A stretch of 64,000 nucleotides of DNA from Haliangium sp050303215 (lineage in GTDB: Bacteria; Myxococcota_A; Polyangia; Haliangiales; Haliangiaceae). Positions 10,801 to 16,980 of this stretch are shown piece by piece. Each line of letters opens with the position of its first letter. Position 1 is the first letter of the stretch. The stretch is taken from assembly GCF_050303215.1 (NCBI RefSeq), contig NZ_JBNLBH010000132.1, positions 62,001-126,000 of the forward strand. The letters run 5' to 3'. The position numbers and the translations under genes were made by a program. The notes beneath the pieces were generated by a model, which saw only the letters and a program-made list of their open reading frames with translations, was not told the DNA's origin and did not search any database.

Positions 10801-11774
10801 TGGCGGTGGCGGCCGACGGCGCGCGGGCGGTGTCGGCGTCGCAAGACAAGTCGCTGATGGTGTGGGACTCGTCCGGTGGCTCCGAGCGGCGCATCCCCAT
10901 TGGTCACGGCGACCGGGTCAACGCGGTGGCGGTGACCGAGGACGGCGCGCGCGCGATCACGGCCGCCGAGGACGGGCGCCTCACGGTGTGGGACGTGGCC
11001 AGCGGGCGCGGGCTGTACACGCTGGTCGAGCCCGGCGGGTGGGGCAGCGCGATGGCGGTCAGCCGCGATGGCGGGCACCTCTTCACGACCTCGGGGCAGC
11101 ACTTGGTGAAGGTGTGGGAGCTGGCCAGCGGGCGAGCGGTGCGGACCTGTTTCGGACATCGGTCCGTGGTCAACGCCATTGCGGTGACGGCCGACGGTCG
11201 CCACGCGGTGTCGGGGTCGAACGACCGCAGCCTCAAGGTGTGGGACGTGGCCAGCGGTCGCGAGCTCCGCACCCTGGTCGGGCACGCGGGCAGCGTGGGT
11301 CTGGTCGTGGTGACCGGGGACGGCGATCGGGTGGTCTCGGGAGCGGACGACAAGTCGGTGAGGGTGTGGGATCTGCCGGCTGGGCGCGAGTTGGCGACGA
11401 TCCGGGGCCCGGCGAACTGGTCGGCGGTGTTGGCGGTGGCCGGGGATGGGGCGCGTGCGATTTCGGCTGCGGCGAGGTTGACCCTGAAGGTGTGGGAGCT
11501 GGCCAGCGGACGTGAGCTGGTGTCGCTCTCGGGCCACGGGTCCTATATCTCGAGCGTGGTGTTCAGCGGGGATGGCTCCCGCGCCGTGACCACGTCGTGG
11601 GACAAGTCTCTCAAGCTGTGGGAGCTGTCCACCGGGGCGTGCGTAGCCACGTTCACGGGCGAGGGGGCCTTGTTTGCGTGCGCCATGAGCGCCGACGGTC
11701 GGGTGCTGGTCGCCGGCGACTCGATGGGCCGGGTGTATTTTCTGCGCGTGCGTGAATCCGGCGAGGTCGGGTAA
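7839..11774 (+). CDS. STAND protein: trypsin-like protease, NB-ARC NTPase, 14 WD40 repeats
   Basis: This 1311-residue protein has three parts. Residues 1-215 are a trypsin-like domain with a complete-looking triad: His-48 in CLHVV, Asp-97 in RDDVAVL and Ser-168 in GFSGGPV. Residues about 235-700 are an NB-ARC/AP-ATPase: P-loop GAGGFGKTS (266-274), Walker B VLVVVDDVW (345-353), a sensor-like VVLATTRNR, then winged-helix and superhelical segments. Residues about 725-1311 contain 14 WD40 blades, most ending (K/R)VW(D/E)L, enough for two seven-bladed propellers. STAND proteins oligomerise with ATP when the repeats sense a trigger, here presumably activating the protease. The next gene encodes a trypsin-co-occurring-domain protein, matching known bacterial conflict-system arrangements. 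A GTG at 7839 or ATG at 7848 could be the start; neither has a clear ribosome site. No signal peptide, so cytosolic. Confidence 0.92.
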   Translation: MTAMEYPDAVAFPAVAVARVREATAGDTSAPRGSGVFLGPERVLTCLHVVAHALDRPSDLLVQAADAPSLASRVRAIHALPVARDARGRPAPPDRDDVAVLELERPIAAAVRLSWVLEGLTGGAAVTYAGFRNAESAQAMEAVPSQITRYDGARGVWELRDPPAAGFSGGPVAVMDGGEWRLVGLVVSRLDDEPKRTCCIPAAGVRESLVALGVDVPTAATPYRCMATMPAGFIARRELDELVAVVLDVAGAGGPGSVGVTTAVQGAGGFGKTSLARALCCDPRVRAAFPDGILWTTLGEHLAEDALTGKVLDLIRWWCGDDPPLFTEVGAASAELRRRLSEQRVLVVVDDVWQRHHLDPFLGCGRVVLATTRNRRALPLDCRRVALDTMAPEESAALLGRGLDLSSEVGLSALAARLGHWPLLLGLANARLRDFVRTHGLEVPAALAKLSDKLARRGLTAFDETNAAARERAVRITIELSLDALAPDERRCYERLGIFPEDVELPIAMLARFWGTAAGAADNGIDAEELCERLYGLSLVQHLDLRAGTIRVHDVFRQFLADRGGVGAAAVHASWLAGARPESGRWSDLAAGAGYAWRYLGYHLRGAEQVDELAALLLDFGWLEAKLGAAGVTELIADYELLPTEHPLSRDARLVRDALRLSSHVLARDPGQLPGQLIGRLGGFDRAPTAPLTGLLARCRGPHSYGWLEPIVANLIPPGGPLLRTIFGHTSWVWAVAMSADGRRAVSGSWDHTVRVWDLDHGVEEFTLLGHSAEVNAVAITGDGSRALSASSDRTVKVWDLGDGGALRTLTGHTDEVMAVAVTSDGARAVSGAVDETVRVWDLATGDELRVLTGHAAMVMAVAVSADGEHVVSGSADATVKVWELASGRELGTFSGHESVVMAVAVTAARGRVISASQDKTIKVWELASGRELRTLVGHTDWVNAVAVTADGTRALSASHDETVRVWDLDNGQQLDQFTGHAAGVKAVAVAADGARAVSASQDKSLMVWDSSGGSERRIPIGHGDRVNAVAVTEDGARAITAAEDGRLTVWDVASGRGLYTLVEPGGWGSAMAVSRDGGHLFTTSGQHLVKVWELASGRAVRTCFGHRSVVNAIAVTADGRHAVSGSNDRSLKVWDVASGRELRTLVGHAGSVGLVVVTGDGDRVVSGADDKSVRVWDLPAGRELATIRGPANWSAVLAVAGDGARAISAAARLTLKVWELASGRELVSLSGHGSYISSVVFSGDGSRAVTTSWDKSLKLWELSTGACVATFTGEGALFACAMSADGRVLVAGDSMGRVYFLRVRESGEVG

Positions 11775-11801
11775 CGGCGCGGGCCGGGGTCGGGTCCGGG
11801 G

Positions 11802-11857
11802 GAGAACGCGCGCTCGGCCCCGCGGGCTCGAGAACGTGCGCTCGGCCCCGCGGGCTG
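11802..11857. repeat. Tandem 28-bp duplication
   Basis: Two adjacent 28-base units (11802-11829 and 11830-11857) begin GAGAACG and contain CGCTCGGCCCCGCGGGCT. They differ at two positions. They occupy most of the gap between the STAND gene and its small partner. Confidence 0.8.
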
Positions 11858-11864
11858 CGGTACG

Positions 11865-12275
11865 ATGCGGGAAATGCCACGCATCATCCAGATCGAAGAC
11901 TTCTATATCGAGGTTGCTGACGAGCCCGCCGTCGTGCTCGCTACAGACGAGGCCGGGGCGCAGGCGCCGATCGCGCGCGGCCGCACCAAAATGGGCGGTG
12001 TGGCCGATACCGCCCAGTCCGCGGCCGAGGGGGTGGCCGCGACCGGGGAGCGGGTGCGCGGGACGATCGTGTCAGTGTGTCGGTACGTGCGCAACGCCAT
12101 GGCCGCGGCCAATCGGCCCGATGAACTGAAGGTCAAGTTTGGCCTGGAGATCGCGGGCGAGGCCGGGATCCCGTACCTGACCAAGGGCTCCGGCAAGGCG
12201 GTGCTGGAGATCGAGGCGACCTGGAAGAATCCGGCCGAGGACGAGGTCGAGGTCGAGGTCGAGGAAGCTACCTGA
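11865..12275 (+). CDS. Trypsin-co-occurring domain 1 (CU044_2847-like) protein
   Basis: The 136-residue protein has an N-terminal strand pair (RIIQIEDFYIEVAD), a helical middle, and the segment LKVKFGLEIAGEAG followed by VLEIEATW. I recognise this as the trypsin-co-occurring domain 1 family, small beta-rich proteins found beside trypsin-STAND or trypsin-effector genes in predicted NTP-dependent conflict systems. The C-terminus is a Glu/Val repeat (EVEVEVEEAT) encoded by a GAGGTC stutter. It lies 90 bases after the STAND gene in the same direction. An internal ATG at 11874 is an equally good start. The role is inferred from neighbourhood only: perhaps a regulator, adaptor or substrate of the protease. 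Confidence 0.8.
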   Translation: MREMPRIIQIEDFYIEVADEPAVVLATDEAGAQAPIARGRTKMGGVADTAQSAAEGVAATGERVRGTIVSVCRYVRNAMAAANRPDELKVKFGLEIAGEAGIPYLTKGSGKAVLEIEATWKNPAEDEVEVEVEEAT

Positions 12276-12416
12276 TAGGCTGGGGTCACGGGTGCTTGCT
12301 CCCCGCCCGGGCTGTCGGTCTCCTCTTCGGGGGAGTGGGACGCTCGTAGGCGCAGCCGGAATGCTTGGCCGTCGCCGCAGGGGACGGGGCCGGCCAGGCC
12401 GGGGCTATGGCCCTGG

Positions 12417-13172
12417 ATGCGCGAGGCCCACCGGCTCACGCGCAAGGATGGAGCACCGGGCGTCGACCGGCAGACCGCGGACGAGTATGCGGTGAACCTG
12501 GAGGACAACCTCCGCTCGCTGCTCGAACGCGCGAAGTCGGGGACGTACCGGGCTCCGCCCGTGCGACGGGTCCACATCCCCAAGGGGACGGGCTCCGAGA
12601 CACGACCGCTGGGGATCCCAACCTTCGAGGACAAGGTCCTTCAGCGTGCGGTGACGATGGTGCTCGAAGCGGTCTACGAGCAGGATTTTCGTGGTTGCTC
12701 GTATGGGTTTCGACTCGTCGAGTACGTTCGGCCCGATCGACGTGTTCACCGCGTTGGTCGGAACGCGTCACCTCGACCGGAGACCTTCGACTTCCTGGGC
12801 TTCACCCACTACTGGGGGAGAGCCCGAAACGGGAAGTGGATCGCCTTCCGCACAACGGCCAAGGACCGCTTTCGCCGAGCGCTCAAGCACATCGCCCTGT
12901 GGTGCCGACGGCACCTGCACGACGATGTCCGAGTCCAGCAGCAAGCGCTCACCTCGAAGCTACGAGGGCACTACGCCTACTATGGCGTGACCGGGAACTC
13001 CCGCGCTCTCGCTCGCTTCCACCACGAGGTGAGACGCCTGTGGTGCAAGTGGCTCAGCCGCCGATCACAGAACAGCCCTATGTACTGGATCGGGATGGAA
13101 CGGCTCTTGGAGCGTTACCCGCTTCCAACCCCGTACATCTTGCGCCCAGGTCGTCGCGTAGCGAACCCGTAA
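12417..13172 (+). pseudogene. ltrA: Group II intron reverse transcriptase/maturase remnant with core deleted
   Basis: The frame keeps two separate parts of an LtrA-type protein. Residues 8-99 match RT motifs 0-2 (KDGAPGVDRQT, VHIPKG, TRPLGIPTFEDKVLQRA, CSYGFR). From about residue 120 the maturase/thumb region follows (TFDFLGFTHYWGR, KLRGHYAYYGV, LARFHHEVRRLW, and the usual end LLERYPLP). Between them, about 20 unrelated residues replace the 150 or more that should hold motifs 3-7, so the catalytic YADD is gone. The first 50-60 residues of the family are also missing. At 251 residues against the usual 420-480, it cannot be an active reverse transcriptase. The intact frame may be chance or an in-frame deletion. 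Intron RNA domains V and VI follow directly. Confidence 0.9.
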
Positions 13173-13178
13173 TCCGAG

Positions 13179-13250
13179 GAGCCGGATGCGGTAGTTCCGC
13201 ACGTCCGGATCTGTGGGAGCCCCGGGCGAGAGATCGCCCGGGGCCACCCG
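13179..13250 (+). ncRNA. Group II intron RNA domains V and VI (intron 3' end)
   Basis: Bases 13179-13212 are a 34-base domain V: GAGCCGGA pairs with TCCGGATCT around the inner stem TGCGG/CCGCA, with the catalytic AGC triad near the 5' side. Domain VI follows as a perfect 10-base-arm hairpin (13220-13229 with 13234-13243, loop GAGA). The placement 6 bases after the maturase stop is the standard intron layout. The exact 3' splice site, probably near 13250, cannot be fixed without an intact copy. Confidence 0.8.
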
Positions 13251-13262
13251 TCTGGCATCCGG

Positions 13263-13309
13263 GCCGTCGCCTACGGCGACGGCTAGGCACTTCGGCTACG
13301 CCGAAGTGC
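13263..13309 (+). repeat. Two-hairpin palindromic repeat (REP/BIME-like), copy A
   Basis: Two perfect hairpins sit 3 bases apart. The first is GCCGTCGCC-TAC-GGCGACGGC (13263-13283) and the second is GCACTTCGGC-TAC-GCCGAAGTGC (13287-13309). The same pair occurs in reverse orientation at 50733-50779, and the first hairpin alone at 15869-15889. It lies just outside the intron 3' end. Confidence 0.8.
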
Positions 13310-13360
13310 ACGCCCACGGTGGCCGTGAGTCTTCTCGCCACTCTGTCCGATATCGGTAGA

Positions 13361-13411
13361 CCGGAGCACTCGGCGACGTCGCCTTCGGGCCCATGGCCCC
13401 GTCCTGGCCTC
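13361..13411. repeat. 51-bp direct repeat, left copy
   Basis: It starts CCGGAGCACTCGGCGACGTC and ends GTCCTGGCCTC. It is identical in 50 of 51 positions to 14818-14868 and contains the palindrome GGCGACGTCGCC. The pair encloses the three-gene operon 13519-14752. Confidence 0.85.
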
Positions 13412-13518
13412 GCTGCTATGGCTGCTGGCTCTTCGATGACCGCGCTTGGCTGCCTGCATCCTTATGCCTCATTCTACTACTTCCGGGCGATACGCCCGCG
13501 TGATACCGTCTTACGGTC

Positions 13519-13785
13519 GTGCTGCGCCTCCTGATCACCATGCTTGCCCTCACGGGGTGTAGCGACTTCGACGAGATCATGGCGGCTGTCGATGATCCTC
13601 CTCCACGTCGCAGCGACTGCGTCGCCCAACTGCGAGAGTGCATGGCCTCTCGACTCAGCAAGCAGCGCGGCAATCACCCCGGGGAGAGTCGTTGCCAGGT
13701 GTGTCACGGGATCTGCCGTGTAGAGGGATGGTGGCCAGAACGTACCCACGACGGTCGGGAGTGTCGATGGTGGACCACGAAATAG
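13519..13785 (+). CDS. Small cysteine-rich lipoprotein
   Basis: The 88-residue protein starts with GTG and a short lipoprotein signal (MLRLLITMLALTGC). The mature part has seven cysteines after the lipobox, including a CQVCHGIC cluster that could bind metal or form disulfides, and three tryptophans near the end. I do not recognise the family; the CQVCH string fits the haem consensus but the short protein shows nothing else cytochrome-like. The last 19 bases overlap the start of the next gene, so it is the first of three overlapping genes lying between 51-bp direct repeats. Start choice is weak; an internal ATG at 13540 would destroy the signal peptide. Confidence 0.55.
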   Translation: MLRLLITMLALTGCSDFDEIMAAVDDPPPRRSDCVAQLRECMASRLSKQRGNHPGESRCQVCHGICRVEGWWPERTHDGRECRWWTTK

Positions 13786-14174
13786 AGGCTTGCCTGCGCG
13801 AAGCAGAGCAAGCGCTGGCCGCAGGCGCCGCGTACGAGGTCGTCATTGCGGCGCTCGATCGAGCCGCCTCGATGACGGCAGCCCACGAGTATCGGGTCGG
13901 CCTCGCAGAGCACCGGCTCACTGCAGTCCTGGTATACGAGCGAACCGAACAAGAGTGTGAACAGGCGCTCGCGCGGTATCTGGATGTCCAAGATGAGCTG
14001 TGGAAGCGCGCGGTGTACACCATGGCCGTCTGCCGCGAGCATCCGCCCGTGGCGCACAGACGGCTCGAGCCGCTCATCGAGGAGCTCGAGGCCGCCGAGT
14101 CGAGCGAGGCGGTCAGACGCGCCTTGCGCTCAGCCTATCGAATCGCCGCCGAGTTGGGGGGCCAACTCCGATGA
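13767..14174 (+). CDS. Uncharacterised helical protein
   Basis: The 135-residue product is nearly all alpha-helical by composition (EIEACLREAEQALAAG, RLEPLIEELEAAESSEAV) and has no signal or membrane segment. It looks like a small TPR/HEAT-style helical bundle, but no motif is decisive. The start at ATG 13767 is chosen because GGGAG lies 5 bases upstream; the frame continues further upstream but overlaps the lipoprotein. A perfect 7-base-arm hairpin (14151-14168, GAGTTGG/CCAACTC) sits just before its stop and the next start, which suggests translational coupling. The family is unknown. Confidence 0.65.
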   Translation: MVDHEIEACLREAEQALAAGAAYEVVIAALDRAASMTAAHEYRVGLAEHRLTAVLVYERTEQECEQALARYLDVQDELWKRAVYTMAVCREHPPVAHRRLEPLIEELEAAESSEAVRRALRSAYRIAAELGGQLR

Positions 14175-14752
14175 CGAGCGTCCCCTCGCCCAACACCGGG
14201 CGCTCCCGCCTGCTCTTCGTCGCCGCCATGAGCTGCGCCCTGGGCTCACCGGCGTGCGAGCCGTCATCAGCGACGGATCGCAAAAAGGGCTTCGCCGAGC
14301 TGGCTGAGCTCGATCGAAGGCATCGCGCGACTGAGCCGAAAGTCCGGCTTGGTGAGGCGGTAGGTTGTGATGTCTGCCCAGATTGGTGCCGCCACGTCGA
14401 TTTGCACCTCATCCCAGAGCCGGAACTGGTCGCTGCGTATCGACGGACCGCAATACGACACAAGGGGACCGCATCCCTGCCGGAAGGCGATGACTGGGCC
14501 CAACTCGAACGCTTCGCCTGCATCGTCCGGCGCAGCGACGCGGCCACGAAGCAGGCGTTCCTGGCCCTGCTCGACGATGAGATCGCCGCCGTTCGATACT
14601 GCGCCGCCGTGCACGCAATCGCCCACGGCCTGGCCGAGCGCAAGGGCCTACGAGTGCTGTCCGAACTCGCCCGAGGAGACGATCACATCGCTGCCAGCGC
14701 GTCAGGACGCTTGACCGAACGCGCCGCGGGTGTCCCGATCGAACTGCCCTGA
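14171..14752 (+). CDS. Exported HEAT-like protein, resembles DUF2019
   Basis: The 193-residue protein starts at the ATG in an ATGA overlap with the upstream stop. It has a hydrophobic export signal (LLFVAAMSCALGSPAC, possible lipidation at the last Cys). Residues about 125-185 (EIAAVRYCAAVHAIAHGL, GLRVLSELA, IAASASGRLTE) resemble the repeat pattern of DUF2019/HEAT-like helical domains often seen in immunity-type proteins. The Cys-Asp-Val-Cys motif near residue 67 could bind metal. With the two preceding genes it forms a compact module. An immunity or accessory role is speculation. Confidence 0.65.
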   Translation: MTSVPSPNTGRSRLLFVAAMSCALGSPACEPSSATDRKKGFAELAELDRRHRATEPKVRLGEAVGCDVCPDWCRHVDLHLIPEPELVAAYRRTAIRHKGTASLPEGDDWAQLERFACIVRRSDAATKQAFLALLDDEIAAVRYCAAVHAIAHGLAERKGLRVLSELARGDDHIAASASGRLTERAAGVPIELP

Positions 14753-14817
14753 ACGACTCCGACGCCCGCTCGGCTCAGGTCTCGCCCGACTCGGGTTCCG
14801 ATGGAGATCTCAACCTG

Positions 14818-14868
14818 CCGGAGCACTCGGCGACGTCGCCTTCGGGCCCATGACCCCGTCCTGGCCTC
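14818..14868. repeat. 51-bp direct repeat, right copy
   Basis: It matches 13361-13411 with one difference (A for G at the 36th base). It starts 66 bases after the stop of the three-gene operon, so the two copies bracket the operon 1457 bases apart in the same orientation. Confidence 0.85.
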
Positions 14869-14962
14869 TCGGTTCAGGCCTCTGGCTCTCCTCTTGCGAT
14901 GGCCGGCGACGCTAGTGCCCGAACGAAGCCAGCCGAAGCCTTGACAGCGACGTCGGAGATCC

Positions 14963-15130
14963 GATCGAGGCTAGCCGAAAACAGGACAGCGACTTTGGAG
15001 ACCCGATCGAGGCTAGCCGAAAACAGGACAGCGACTTTGGAGACCCGCTCGAGGCTAGCCGAAAATGGGACAGCGACTTTGGAGACCCGCTCGAGGCTAG
15101 CCGAAAACGGGACAGCGACTTCGGGAGGTG
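14963..15130. repeat. Minisatellite array 1, 42-bp period
   Basis: Four consecutive 42-base units start at 14963, 15005, 15047 and 15089. Each carries CGAGGCTAGCCGAAAA and GGGACAGCGACTT (or the AGGACAGCGACTT variant), and a partial unit precedes them. Because 42 is divisible by three, several frames stay open through the array on both strands, giving repetitive frames with no signal, domain or ribosome site. I treat it as non-coding. Confidence 0.8.
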
Positions 15131-15219
15131 CGTCGAGGGTCAACCCTCGGGCGAGGGCCGACGTCGGTGTCGAGGCCGGGCTCGCCCGAGAATGGAGCAT
15201 CGCGGTCGTCGTGGCGGCT

Positions 15220-15470
15220 CGGAGGGTCGCCGAGCCGGGTGCCGAGGTCGGTGCAATTTCTCGGAGGGTCGCCGAGCCGGGTGCCGAGGCCGGTGCAATT
15301 TCTCGGAGGGTCGCCAAACGGGGTGTCGAAGTCGGTGCAGTTTCTCGGAGGGTCGTCAAACGGGGTGCCGAAGTCGGTGTAGTTTCTCGGAGGGTCGCCA
15401 AACGGGGTGCCGAAGTCGGTGCAATTTTTCGGAGGGTCGCCAAACGGGGTACCGCCGGTGCTGTTTCGGC
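15220..15470. repeat. Minisatellite array 2, 42-bp period
   Basis: Five full 42-base units start at 15220, 15262, 15304, 15346 and 15388, followed by a partial sixth. Each begins CGGAGGGTCG and ends GGTGCAATTTCT or a close variant. The unit sequence is unrelated to array 1 although the period is the same. Confidence 0.82.
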
Positions 15471-15520
15471 CGGGTTCAGGCCTCGGCGGGGCCCGACGGT
15501 CGTCTTCACGCGAGGATCTG

Positions 15521-15646
15521 ACCCTCGAAATTGCCCGGCGCCGGCCTTCGGGCGAGGGATGGACCCTCAAGTTTGCCCGGCGCCGGCCTCGGGCGAGGGT
15601 TGGAGCCCCAAATTTGGGCCGGCGGGCGGTCTCCGACGAGGTCGGT
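15521..15646. repeat. Minisatellite array 3, 42-bp period, degenerate
   Basis: Two good units (15521 and 15563) share ACCCTC, TTGCCCGGCGCCGGCCT and GGGCGAGGG. A third, decayed unit starts at 15605. The period is again 42 bases. It merges into gene-free DNA that extends to the livH stop at 16076. Confidence 0.65.
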
Positions 15647-15786
15647 CGGCGGCGGACTCCGGCGAAGTCGGCCGGCACCGAAGTAGCCTCAGCCCGGCCG
15701 GCCGTGTCCGACACCGGCCTCGGTGGTCACCGAGCCCTCGCGCGGATCTCCGCAGAGCGGGGAGCCAGTAGCCGGATCAGCGAGGG

Positions 15787-16030
15787 CGGACAGCCCCACG
15801 GGCCCGTAGGCGGCGTCTTCGACTGCTCCGACCTGGCGTGATCGCACAGGGGGCCGAGGAGGAAGCTGGCCGTCGCCGTAGGCGACAGCCGAGGCCTCCC
15901 TGCAGGTCGGATGCCAGGGAGAAGTCGAGGCGTGGTGAACGCCGACCCCTTGAGGGCGAGAGCCACGCAGCGAGGGCATTTATCGGCGTTCTTGCGCGCC
16001 GTCCGCCGTACGGGCTCGTGGGGCTGGCCG
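15787..16030. repeat. Inverted repeat pair flanking a two-hairpin half copy
   Basis: The left arm 15787-15813 (with CAGCCCCACGGGCCCGTA) and right arm 16004-16030 (with TACGGGCTCGTGGGGCTG) are reverse complements apart from about three differences. The roughly 190 bases between them hold the single hairpin GCCGTCGCC-GTA-GGCGACAGC at 15869-15889. No gene is visible inside. A small non-autonomous mobile element is one reading. The right arm ends 46 bases past the livH stop. Confidence 0.55.
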
Positions 16031-16075
16031 ACCCGGCCTCACCCTGCCCGCATCCTCCGCCACGAAACCAGTCAC

Positions 16076-16972
16076 CTAGGCCCGCTTGACGTCGCGGTGG
16101 CCGAGCAGTCCGTACGGGCGGACCATGAGGAAGGCGATCATGACCACGTAGGCGAAGACCTCGTGGAAGTTGTCGCCGAAGTCGCCGAGGATGGGGTTGA
16201 CGTAGCCCTGGGCCATCATCTCGAGCAGACCCAAGAGCAGCCCGGCGATGACCGTGCCCAGGGGCGAGGTGAGGCCGCCGACGACCACGGCCGGGAAGGC
16301 GCGCAGAGCGACGAAGCCCAGGTTGGGGTCGAGCTGGCGCGGGAACATGGCCAGGAAGACGCCGGCCAGGGCGGCGTAGGCACCGGCGATGAACCAGGTG
16401 ACCGCGAACACGCGGCCAACCGGAATGCCCAGGGCCAACGCGGTCTCCTGATCGCTGGCCGAGGCCCGCATGGCGATGCCCAAGCGGGTGCGGTGGAACA
16501 GCAGGAAGAAGCCGCCCAGGCCCAGGAACCCGGCGATCAGGGCGGCCAGCGCGTTGGCCAGAATGCTCACCCCGCCGACGTGGAAAGCGCGGGTGGTCTC
16601 CCACGGAGTGGGCATGCCGCGAACATCGGTTCCCCAGAACACGTGCACGCCCTCGCGCAGAAGCAGGCCGATGAAGATCGTCGCGATCACAGTCACGAAC
16701 ACGGGCCGGCCGACCAGGGGCCGGAGCACGCCGCGCTCGATCACGGCGGCGAGGGCGCCGGTGGCGAGCATGGTGGCGGCCAAGGCCAACGGCCACGGCA
16801 GACCCACGCCGCACATGGTGGTCATGAGGAAGGCGCCGGTGGTCAACAGCTCGCCGTGGGCGAAGTTGAACACCTGCGAGGCCCGGTAGATGACCACGAA
16901 GCCAAGGGCCGTGAGCGCGTACAGGGCGCCCAGGGCGAGGCCGGCGGTGGTGAGCTGGAGGAAGGTGGTCAT
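16076..16972 (-). CDS. livH: LivH-type ABC permease
   Basis: This 298-residue integral membrane protein has about eight hydrophobic segments and the LivH signature motifs: GALYALTALGFVVIYRASQVFNFAHGEL near the start and ASASDQETALALGIPVGRVF in the cytoplasmic coupling loop. It forms one half of the inner-membrane channel of a branched-chain-amino-acid-type (HAAT) importer. It is the last gene of a leftward operon, starting 8 bases after the acyl-CoA synthetase stop. The partner LivM, which should form the other half of the channel, is not found here; downstream DNA is repeats. It may pair with a LivM encoded elsewhere or as a homodimer. Confidence 0.94.
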   Translation of the reverse strand: MTTFLQLTTAGLALGALYALTALGFVVIYRASQVFNFAHGELLTTGAFLMTTMCGVGLPWPLALAATMLATGALAAVIERGVLRPLVGRPVFVTVIATIFIGLLLREGVHVFWGTDVRGMPTPWETTRAFHVGGVSILANALAALIAGFLGLGGFFLLFHRTRLGIAMRASASDQETALALGIPVGRVFAVTWFIAGAYAALAGVFLAMFPRQLDPNLGFVALRAFPAVVVGGLTSPLGTVIAGLLLGLLEMMAQGYVNPILGDFGDNFHEVFAYVVMIAFLMVRPYGLLGHRDVKRA

Positions 16973-16980
16973 GGCGCGGC

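Noticed and set aside
13540..13785. Cytochrome assignment for the small lipoprotein with CQVCH
   Set aside because: Only the haem consensus string matches; the protein is too short and lacks a distal ligand or helical framework.
14963..15646. CRISPR array
   Set aside because: Units are contiguous with no unique spacers, no palindromic repeat and no cas genes nearby.
14899..15771. 290-codon plus-strand frame and antisense 211-codon frame through the minisatellites
   Set aside because: Open only because the period is a multiple of three; no ribosome site, signal or domain.
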